Shown: positions 49,501 through 61,500 of the stretch, piece by piece
Numbering within the stretch: position 1 is the first letter of the stretch
Layout of the letters: each line of letters starts with the position of its first letter
DNA from: Liolophura sinensis
Lineage: Eukaryota; Mollusca; Polyplacophora; Chitonida; Chitonidae
DNA length: 64,000 nt
Assembly: GCF_032854445.1 (NCBI RefSeq)
Contig: NC_088303.1
Span: 18,547,501 to 18,611,500 of the forward strand
Direction of reading: 5' to 3'
The notes under the pieces: generated by a model
What the model was told of the DNA's origin: nothing
The model's input: the letters and a program-made list of their open reading frames with translations, nothing else
The model's database searches: none
Program-made: the position numbers and the translations under genes

Positions 49501-52500
49501 ATTCTTCACGTAACAATGACTCAATGTCCTGCTTTACACTAGCACCACCTCACAGGATTAAAAAACATGACGCTCCCCGTTAGGCCATAACAGAATTTAC
49601 AAATCATCCAAATCAGCCAGCAATGGTTTTTGTAGAAGACTTACCTTTAGGGCATTGTAGAACTTTGTCAGGCAGGAAATCAAAGTGGAGAGAATAACTT
49701 TATCCTGTAAGCAGAATACACACCTGTCAAATGGTTTATCAGAGAGATGAACACGTCAGGTACTATCCAAGGTACAATAAGGACTGAAGTTTTCACACAC
49801 ATATTTGCCATAATGGCATTGTTTTAATGCGATTTTACCTGTGTGTTAAATGTGTTGAATACACAGCATTTTGAGTAATTCTAGACCAGTGACATCTAAT
49901 AAATTGCAATTAACATCACTGCATGTTTTTTTTTTACCTAGTTTTGCTTAAGCCATGGTGCAAGGGGGCTTGTAAATTGCTACTATTTATGCATTTACAT
50001 GAACAATCTGTGAATGCTTGTACAAAGAAACAAAAAATTACAGCATTATGGTGGGAGGAATCCGAGCAGAGCACGGGGGAAACCCACGGCCATCCGCAGG
50101 TTGCTGGCACACCTTCCCACGTACGGCCGGAGAGGAGGTCAGCATGAGCTGGACTTGAACTCACAGCGACAGCATTGGTGAGAGACTCCTGGGTTATTAC
50201 GCTGCTCTAGCGCGCTAACCGACTGAGCCACGGAGGCTCGACCCAGAATGAATAACATAAAACTGAAACTTAATTTGAAGCTTGTCATGGTGATTCAATG
50301 TTTTATCATGGACTGACAGATGAGGTGAAAACATAAAGTCTACTCTTGGTAAAAGCCAGGGGAGTATTAAATTCAGCATTGAAACAGTCAACTGTGACCT
50401 GGAAACTGTATTCTCGGTATAAAACAAAACAATACTCACTTTGACTTTCTGAACAAAGGAGACGAACTGTTCCCGGCTTAAGACTCCCAACTGGGAGTCT
50501 CTGTGAAAGGCGCTGTCTCGACCACTGTTGCTTCTTTTGTGTTGGGTATTAGTGGAGAAAATCTGTAACACTGGAGAATATAATACAGGGCTTTAGATTA
50601 CTTTAATTCACCTTGTAAATCTGACCATCCTTAGATAACTGGGATCTCAGGATCAATACTATTCTCAATGACTAGGAAAAGCACACTTTTAATTATTCAT
50701 TAAGGCCACAAAAATTTTAATTTTTGTCTTACCAGCAGAATGATTTTTTTCTATGTCTATGTTTAAAAATAAAAGTGAAACGTCATCTAATTTGTGGAAT
50801 ATGTGGACTTTCCTAGCAATTGATCCAGTCAAAGACAATATTTATGTGATTTGGAAGCCCTGAAAAACAGACATTAAAGGAAAAGAACTCTAAAAATTGA
50901 AGTAGGCATCACTAAATAGACCACTTAAAACTATGCACAAATATACTTTCATTTATTTATTTAGATTTTTGTGCAAAGACATATAGGTGCTCAAACATTT
51001 GAATTCTAAGGTGGGCTTTATGGACCAAACTATCAGAGTTTAGGAACTGTGATGTCACAGGAAATTTTTCAATCTCTAATCACGAATCTACCTGTTGGAA
51101 TAACTCATGAGTGGAACATGACTGAAATCATGTTTTCAAAATTTCTTTCTGCTTTTGAACATCAAGAAAAAAGGTGATATGACGTCAGTGTCTCTAAATA
51201 CCGTCAGTGTGGCTCATTAAGCCCATCATAGAATTCAAATATCTGAATACCTTTCAACACTCTTAAAAAATCTGAAAAAATAGATGAAAATATTTTTACA
51301 CATAGTTTTCAGTTGTCCGTACGATGAACGTTTCTTCAAATTTTAGCTCTTTTTTTTACTTTATTTATTTATCTATTTGATTGGTGTTTTACGCTGTACT
51401 CAAGAATATTTCGTGGCAGTAGCCACCAAAGCCAACAAAAGACTCGATGGTGGACAAACAACATGGGTTCTTAAATTTTATTTATTTATTTGATTGGTGT
51501 TCTACACCGTACTCAAGAATATTTCACTTATACGACGGCGGCCAGCATTATGGTGGGTGGAAACCAGGCACAGCCTGGGGAAACCCATGACCATCTGCAG
51601 GTTGCTGACAGACCTTCCCACTTACGGCCAGAGAGGAAGCCAGCATGAGCTGGACTTGAATTCACAGCGACCACATTGGTGAGAGGCTCCTGGGTCATTA
51701 CGCTGCGCTAGCATGCTAACTGACTGAGTTTTTTTACTTTAAGATTGGACAAAAAGGTGGAATTTTTTCCATTTACATACATGTATTTCAATTTTTTAGT
51801 CAGTTTGCCCATAAAGCACAAAAACTGGTGCTACCTAAAAACAAACCAATAAAAAACATTAACAGTTCTCTATTTATTGTATTTTCTTGTACTGAGTTGT
51901 ATGTTCTGTTCAGACACTGAATGTTTCAAATAGCCTATATTTGTGTAGAGGACATCAAGCTGTGTTTGCAGTGATTCTAATCTGGATAGTGCAAGCCTCT
52001 CTGTTACAACTATTTTAAAAAAATTCTCATAAATTCTAAATGAGCAATTATATTGTTATGAATTTGCTGTTCATTGCAGTTGACTCAAATAAACAATGTA
52101 AAACCCAGAATTTGAGTTCAATCCCGATCAGGGTTTGGTTTTTCAAGCACTTGCAATTTATGTCTTCAGTCTTTATGTTGCTTAATAAACAGGAGCCTTA
52201 CAGCCTTACAGCATGTATAGAGAAACAGCCCTTAAATCAGTATATTTATCCATTCTGATCACAACAGATTTTTCAGTATCACTGTGCTGACCCAAACCTA
52301 ATGATGGCGATACATATCCTTCATCTACATGTACTGGTAAACTGACCTGCATCCCAAAGATCGCGAGCAGCTTTCCTGGCATTTTTGATGTTGGGTAAAT
52401 CTTTACATGTGCAGGAAATGAGACGACCAAACTGTAAAAAGATACAATCAAGTTCATGCTGAGTACTGAGTCAGGTAACAAGGATTTACATTTCCATTTT

Positions 52501-55500
52501 ACTAGATGGCTACATGTAGTACATGTACATACTGTATTTGAGATAAAAATTTGCTCCAAAAACACTATTTAGGTTAACTTATGAACTTGATCTATAACAG
52601 TCATGGACGAAATCTTAGGCATATATGGTTGTCTACAACCACAGCAAATTATATTTGAAAACAAATGAAATGAATGAACAAATGGTTGTAGGTCAATGTT
52701 CTTCAAGAAGGACTTCTTCTCTTTATATTTGATGAAAGATTTTATTTATTTATTTCACTGGGGTTTAAATGCCATACTTTAACTGATATAATTGTGGATA
52801 TGTTTATGAGTGCTACATGAAAGCAAACAATATGACTGTTAAAAAATCAGAGTAATTTGTATACAGTGGGAAAATTGTAAATATGACATTAATACAAATC
52901 ATACATAAAAATACAAAAAATACATTCATAAATGACAGACAAAAGAATACTGTCTAACAGCAGTACTAATGAATAAAAGTAGATGGTACGTGTGTGGACC
53001 ACAAGTCAAGGGGCAAAATGATGTTTTCAAGGTCAGGTATACATACATCCCTCCTAACCAGAACAATTGGTCTACAGACTGCCATTGGACTGCTAGATTG
53101 AACACCTGTCTGGGCAATCTTTAGCTTGAATCACTTGTGTGTCCTGAAACAGGCCAACAAATCTGTCACACATGAACTGTATGTCCATGTATATGGTGGA
53201 ACATTTCCTGACAGGGTCTGTGTGTGATGCTGGACTTGAAGAAAGGACTCACATGAACACCTGTGCATATCAAATGCACATCTGTGATCCACATTTAAAT
53301 GGGTTCCTTACTTATCTGAATGGATGTCGCTTCTCAAACACGTAAGTTCTCAAAGTAAGCAGTGTGAGTGCCATGCTCGATGTCAGATTCCTTTTCAGCA
53401 TGCACAAAAATGGCTGACCTGATAACATTGGGTTTAACAAGACCACGGAGACCATCCACAGAGGCTCCCCGCAAGGCAATACATGACATGAATGAACATT
53501 ATGTTGATTTTCCAACTGACCTCAATGAATCCGTTGCGAGTGTTCTCCAGATTACACATATATGACCAGTCCTGCATGTTCAGCAGAAATGCAATACAGT
53601 GCTCCAGCACTTCCTGGCTAGGCTGGATATCTGGTGATAAACAAATAAACAAATAAACAAAACTACATATAGATTCCTATCGTTCATGTGGCTATATCAC
53701 CAGGTTCAGGACTGACCCTCATGACAAGGTGGACTTGCTAATACATGAATGGTCAATCAATACATTATTTACATTAAAGGATGCATGAAATGATTCTGTG
53801 TATCTCTTAATATACAGTTCAGGATGGGTAATAATATAGAACAGTACAAAAAAAATTCTCAACCTCCTATTCGGGAGGCTTTAAATGGCTTTAAAGTACA
53901 ATTTCCAGAAGGCCCTAGGCCTGTGGTGATGACATCAACAATGACTGCTGTGAAAACAATTCTGTAGGAGGAACTAAATGAGGCGTTAAGGCAGCCCCAT
54001 GGAGCCATGCTGTCCCTAAGCACACTGAGTGATTTGAAATAGGCTACTCCAGGATTGAAAAGCAGGGGTCTAGTCAAAGGCCTACATTTACATCAACTGA
54101 CTTTTAATACTGGATAGTGTAACAAATGTAAATAATTCCACAAATGTAAACCCACAAATACAGAACTTTTAAAACTTAAGCATATGTTATGAAGTTAAAT
54201 CAACTTTATTCAGGGCTAGTGTCAACTTCCCTTACTGAAAGTATTAGGTGTAATGTGTATTGTAGTTGTAGCTAAATGTATGGAAATAATTCAACCATGG
54301 AAGAATATTTTACTCAGCAAAGTGAACTGAATCATGAAAACTTTCCCAACTGGCAACAGCGATCTGAAAAGCTTTCATTTTATCTCCAATTACATAGCAG
54401 CTCTGCACATGAAATTTCTGTGCATGACATGAAAAATCATTGTCAGCTTTTATCTTAAAATTTGCAACTCGTGTCTGTAATACATTAACACACTTTCTTT
54501 TGAGATTCTTTGTGTTCTGTTGGCATAATGCCTTAATCTTGACAAGACATTTTGACTGCTATTCAATAAACATGAGCATAGAATCCTGCTCTGTGTCGCC
54601 TATAGGCCACACGACAGCACTGTGACAGGACGCAGGATTGGTTTGAGACTTGGAACTACAAAAGTGGAACGTCACCTACTGGAGTTGGCCTGTGCAGCAT
54701 GTCACAACAGAGACAACAGTATGCCAGGCAACAGATTTGTAGAAAGAGATGGAGTAATGACAATGTATGTCTTGGGCATTTAGGTCAATAAACATGTTTA
54801 CAAATGCCCTTAAAGAGGACTGTGTCTGCTCTTACCCTGGTCCAGTCGTAATGCTGTGATGCAGGTCTTAGCCTTCTTGGCCACATCTTGTTGGGTGGAT
54901 CCCTCAGGGAATGTCTCGTTGAGAAAGAACTGCTGTAGGTCAGCCAGCACCATTTGCCATTTGATGTGTTTGGAGAGTTTGTAAGTTGAGTCTTGTGTGA
55001 GGAAAGAGTCCGCTTTGCTCAGCAGCTGGCGAGATCGGTCAAATATCTGTAACAGGTACATGTGTATACCTTAATAAGGAGTTAGCCAACACCTGAACCT
55101 GTCAAATATCTGTCACAGGAACGTGTATACCTTAATAAGGAGGTAGCCAACACCTGAGCCTGTCAAATATCTGTAACAGGTACATGTGTATACCTTAATA
55201 CGGAGTTAGCCACCTGAACCTGTCAAATATCTGTCACAGGAACGTGTATACCTTAATAAGGAGGTAGCCAACACCTGAGCCTGTGAAATATCTGTAACAG
55301 GTACATGTGTATACCTTAATAAGGAGTTAGCCAACACCTGAACCTGTCAAATATCTGTCACAGGAACGTGTATACCTTAATAAGGAGGTAGCCAACACCT
55401 GAGCCTGTCAAATATCTGTAACAGGTACACATGTATACCTTAATAAGGAGGCAGCCAACACCTGAACCTGTTAAATATCTGTCACAGGAACATGTGTATA

Positions 55501-58500
55501 CCTTAATAAGGAGGTAGTCAACACCTGTGCCTGTGAAATATCTGTCAAAGGTACATGTGTATACCTTAATAAGGAGGTAGCCAACAACTGAACCTGTCAA
55601 ATATCTGTAACAGGTACACATTTATACCTTAATAAGGAGGTAGCCAACACCTGAACCTGTTAAGTATCTGTCACAGGAACATGTGTATACCTTAATAAGG
55701 AGGTAGCCAACACCTGAGCCTGTCAAATATCTGTAACAGGTACATGTGTATACCTTAATAAGGAGGTAGCCAACACCTGAACCTGTCAAATATCTGTCAC
55801 AGGTACATGTGTATACCTTAATAAGGAGGTAGCCAACACCTGAAGATCTTTGTCGTTCTTCACAGCTTAGCTGTTCACAACATAGATTCTGTTCTCATGA
55901 ATTCTATAAACTGAAAATCGGTCATTCTAACTGTCCTGTCCGCAGCGTGTCAAAGCTGTACGTTAAACAAGTTTCCTTCAATCCTTAAGTAATTCCAAAT
56001 CTGCATCATTTAATTATTCCTAAATAATAAAGACCATAATGAAACAATTAACACAAAGGCAAAAATCAAATAAACAAATGATAAAAGTTGGTTGCTCTTG
56101 GCATCAGTGAACTAAAATGGCGCAGACTGTTAGATATACACCACCTGTCTGCTGGTTGGTTCGTCCGTTGGTCAAATTCTGAACATGCCATCTTTTAACC
56201 CAGGTTGTTACCTATCAAGGGGCTTGAGCGCAAAAAAACAATAACTATTTGCAGGTTTTCACAGCTACGACAAATATGCCCTTTCCTGACACTGGAATGA
56301 ACAGTGCCCTTTGTTCTGTTGTAAACATCAAAACTTTCACTCACCCTCAGCTCCATGCAGTGCCTGGCTTTGGCTATTAGGATGGAGATGTAATTCTTGT
56401 CCAGCCCTGCTGCTAGCGGTTCCAATCCCTGTTGAATCTCCCTGGGCAACTTCCACTAAAACAGTAAGCAGTAATTATGAGATGATGTAATATCAGCAAT
56501 TTTACTGTAGATGTTTTTAATAATCATTTATTTCATTGGCATTTTTCTTATTTGTTTTAATTAGTGCTTAGTTTGTTGCCCCTCCCACCCGCTCCCAATG
56601 CCCCTTTTATGTAATTGCTGACTTTTAAAATAAGCTGAACTGAATTTCAGTATGTTCATTAAGAAGAGATGATTAACAGAGGTATCTTGCCTTATCATTC
56701 AATGTCAGCAGGTTGGAGGCTTGTCTTCCCATCTTGTAGGACAATTCCTTGACCAAATGGCGGATGAGACTGGGATCATAGGCACAAATAAGTTGTCGCT
56801 CCAAGTCACCCCCTACAAGTCGGCTACTATCTGTATTAAATGAGAGAACAAAAAGTAACATACATGTAAACTGATGACAAATGTACATCGATTCTTAGCA
56901 AATATTCATTACAATTCACTATCAATTCTGCTCATTACACAAAAAAAAAAATCTCCCATGATGACGTGCTGCACATTGATATTTTCTTCATACAGAGTAC
57001 ATGAGCATGACTGAAAATGACTGACGCATGACAGCCTTGTGCGAAGACTACGACCCTAAACTATTCATCATCAAATGCATGAAATTTGAACCACAAGTCT
57101 GTCTCTCGTTTCAATCCTATGTATATACATATACATGTATTATATTTTATTATGTGTGTAAAAGTAAAATTAAGACAAAAAAAAAAGTTATACAACATAA
57201 CCGACTACCCTAATTTCCAGAAAGGGTCACATTAAGTGAAATAAAATTTTTTGGAAGAGTAATTTTTTGAAAAAACAAGCCAAATCTGAGGTGCCCTGTG
57301 GCCAGTGACAGAATATCCTCTTGATTGGCAATGCAAAGGGAGACAATCGATTATTCAAGATCTTCAGTCATTAGTCACTAAATCAGATTTATTGGATGCC
57401 ACTGTTGCTATAGTAAGGAAAATGCCCCTGGAGTAAATGCAATAAAAACAAATCTTTCAGCTTTATCACTGCTGAGAAATTGTTCTGTTTCTATGGAAAG
57501 TCCCAGCTGAGTCACAAACCTCTAGAGAGACTAGATCTGGGTGACCTTGACCCCACTGTGTAAGAGGTGTCATCCATGAAGGTGAAGTCGTCTTCCTCGT
57601 ATGAAGAAAACTCTGAGTATTCATCTTCATCAAAATAGGAGCGGAGGTCACTCTTCAGGAGAGTTTCGCTGAAGTCAGAGTCCCTGGGTAACGACTGCAA
57701 AATGTGCCTGCAACAAATTGACATGAAACATAAAAATCATCGACAAATGAGAAGAGAAAATTTAGTTTTACATCTTTTGCCTTAAAGGTGAACTTTAATC
57801 TTTGCAAATACAGACTTTTCTCACCATGACACAAGGTTCTGACCTCTTTACTGGTGAAAATAAAACATTTTTCCTTTATATAAATATGTGCATTTCTGTT
57901 GTCCAAGGTAAAACATAAATGCGCATCGCTGATCTGTCATTGTTTTTACAAATTTATGACACCTTCTTCATTCAAGTTTTATACAATATGACAGTTTGTC
58001 CATTGCCAGCTACATGGGGGAGGAACAAAAGAATGGCATGATGTTCCAAAATCAAGTGGAGACAAGCCTAAACTATACTGTCCAGATTTGTGTAGTTTGC
58101 GTCTTGCAATATCCCATATTTCTTATATTTCATGCCTATTTTACTTTAAAGAAGAAGCACATTAAAAATAAGTTTCAGGAAAGTTGACAACAACATTCTG
58201 GCTTTACATAGATCAAGTTTTCCAAAACTTTTTTGATCAAGTTTTCCAAATTTTCTTGTGAACTTTTTTTTTTACAGAAATTTATATGAATTTAAACCGT
58301 GGCAGGTGTGAATATTAACGACCAAAACTGAGGCCTCCATTTTGACAGGTCTCGAGAGTGAACCAATAATTCTGTCCAGTCAGAATAACTGAAGTGTTTA
58401 GTTTCCAGATCAAGTGGTGTTCAGCACATGCTACACACCTGATGGACATCCTTTGTTTTGAGCCAACATTTCCTGATATTCCATCCCACAGCATGCACTA

Positions 58501-61500
58501 TCTGTGTTACCTAAATGACCACAAATTTCACCCTAACCAACTTGCCCATTTTTCTGATTCTGAGAGTTCTATTCATTTTGGCAAGGTGTATTGAGGTTTG
58601 CTTGGAACATGGAATGATACAATACTGGAAAATTGTAAGTTTCAGCACCAAAAAATGATATTTTGTGACATTTATTTGCTTCTAAAAATGCACTTTTGTT
58701 GGGGAAATTTGAGATCATTTAAAGTATATAAACTGGGGTGATGAAGTACATGGACCTACCAGACAAAGCACTTCAGATTTGATCTTTGTCCATATGATGC
58801 TCCACTCATTGCATGTCGTAATACCTGAAAGAAGGATACACTTAAAAGCCTCAACCATGTTATGAAAGCAAGGAGAACCTAATGAAGACATTTATGTCAA
58901 TTGTTAACTCCAATCTTCCAAATCAAAATATTTATTTCCATGATCATCAGCTAAAAATCTGCAGGTGAAGGCTCACAGAACAACTCTGAGAATAAACCTC
59001 AGCTCCACTCCATTGCAGCCGTAAGGGCAATCAATCAAACAGCAACAATAGTCGTGTGAGAATATTAATGAGAAATTTTATTTAGTTGAATTTCTTTAGG
59101 AAATTAATTCATTTATTTATCTGATTGTGGTTTAACAACATTAAACAGTAAAACAACAATTTTTCACCTGTGTAACAATGGTGAGTTTTATGAGTGGAGA
59201 AACCTGGACTGTCAGCGTAAACCACTGACATTTGGCAAGTTACTGACAAAATTTGTTGTGGAAGAAAAATCCCTAGCTTGTATCTATAATCGTAAGTGAA
59301 ACAATTAGAATTTATTAAAAACCAACCCAGGTCAATTTCCTTGTGTGATTAAAATAATGTTGAACACTTACTTTCATGAGAAACTCGACGTTAGTGGGCT
59401 TTTTATTGAGATCTTCTGACAAATCAGACAAAACGGCTCGCCCCTCTAACACCTTCCTCACAATATTACAGATTCTAAGTTGGAATATTCCAGCCTTTTC
59501 CCTGTAACCATCAGTGATATAGTGTACACAATGGAGTGTGATTAGTACAAATAATTGACTGTTGTTTAAAATAAAACTAAAACTAAACCACATGCAAAAT
59601 GCATATGTGCATCCACGAAGTATTCCACATGAAGTTTATTTTGTGATGTTGCACTGCAGTTCAATGTTGGCAAAATCAGGGACATTGAAACAATAAAAAG
59701 CACCATCATGTTATCAGTTTTCAAAACCTGTAAATTAGCACAAAAATAAAATTTCTGTCCAAAAAGTATGGAAAAAAGGTATAAGAAAAAAAAAACCCAC
59801 CAAAACGGACACACACACAAATAACGCCCTCACTACACAGAACATGACAGAACTTGCAAAAAGGTTAAAGAAATACATTTACAGTAGCACCAAAAATGTG
59901 AGTTTCATCAGCTTTTTTTCATTAACTAGTGCTACGTCCATCATTCCAAAGACCCTTCCCCGTGCTCTCTAAAAAAAACATAACACTTTTGCCTTGATAC
60001 ACAATACAAACAAGTACACACCTGGGTTTTTTCTTGATGAACTCTTCCTCCACATCCAGCCTGTACTCCATGGGCAGCTCTTGTCTGAGGTTGTCCTCCA
60101 TCAGTATGTCTGTGATTCCCTGTGGCATATAGGATCAGAGATTGATTGATTTATTAGTCGATTGATTTATCTGGCTGAGGAGGAAGATTTGCACAATGCG
60201 ATTTCATCCATGCACTGTACCTGGCAAGTGACAATGGTCATGTCTACAAGAGGACACCAACTAGACCCCGAAGGATGGGACTATGTCTCGGAAAGCACCT
60301 GAGAAATTTCCAGATTTTTCCCAGTGCATGTAACATGAAAGTCATTACTGCTGCATAACAGTTATTCTTTCATAGACATCTTCTCACACATGTAGACTTT
60401 CATTTGTTTTAGAATTGTTTTTCTACCATGTTATTTCCATACGCTATGAATCATAATAATAACAAAATAAGTCTCATAAAAATAGTTGTAAGTCAAGTCA
60501 AAACAGATGATAATTATATTCAAATAGGAAGATAGCAAGCTAATGAATCAGTTTAATACAACAATTTTTGCTATACAAGAATGCACTGTTTGTGTATTTT
60601 TATCATGTTTAATTTCTAAAAACAATTGCAACCCTGACAATGGAACACGTATGAAGACTGGTGTGGAACTGGTGTGGTGTCCTGTAACAGTACAGATTAT
60701 TAATATTTCAAATGCTGACAACGACGGTGATTAAGCATGCAGACATGCAGTCTTCAAAAGTTGATCATTTCATATGTCTCCTGTCATTCAGCTTCAAAGC
60801 AAATTTGTTTAAATTCAGCCCAAGCTGTTCTGGAGGTATGGCACAGGTGGGGTTATTGTCTGTTACAATGTCGGCATACTGATGAACAAACGAACAAACA
60901 AATGGACATGGCCCAAAAGTTAACAAATCACAAATCCAGGTCATGAAGCTTCAAGACAAATGCAGTAATGGTCAAGCCATAAGTTCTGAAGACACACGTA
61001 TCACCATATTAATGAGTAAAGTGTAGACCATCAATCAATTAAATAAATTATAGAGGATGGCTGTGGGACATCAGACAGCACAATGACACGAAGTCCTCTC
61101 CAACATTGTTAGGCAGAGATGAAAAACTGAACACAATCACAAAGCCCACCACCAAGGCACGGCCTGAAATGTGGCATTTTTTAATCTGTCAAAAGGGTCT
61201 GAGAAGAAATGGGTGAGGGGAGATCTCAAATGACAACATTTTTATATTTTTGTGTTATTTGCGTACATTGAAATGGTGAAACTGACAGCTTTGAATATGA
61301 CCAAATTATGCACCTTGAGAGCCATACAGAGAGATACTATTATGTATCAGAGGACTGATGAAGCCAGAAGAGCTGGATTTGATCTCTCATCTAGTATTAC
61401 CTTGAAGAATTGTCTCTTGGATGCCTCTGCCTGTTCAATCAGTGACATTTGACCACTCACTTCCTGAGATACTGCCTGTAAGGTACTACATGCCGTGCTG

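Noticed and set aside
53312-53515. Minus-strand frame containing VVLLNPMLS as a complete INTS8 exon.
   Set aside because: Its downstream part has no INTS8 similarity; only 53464-53419 is a candidate, and its phase does not fit the next exon.
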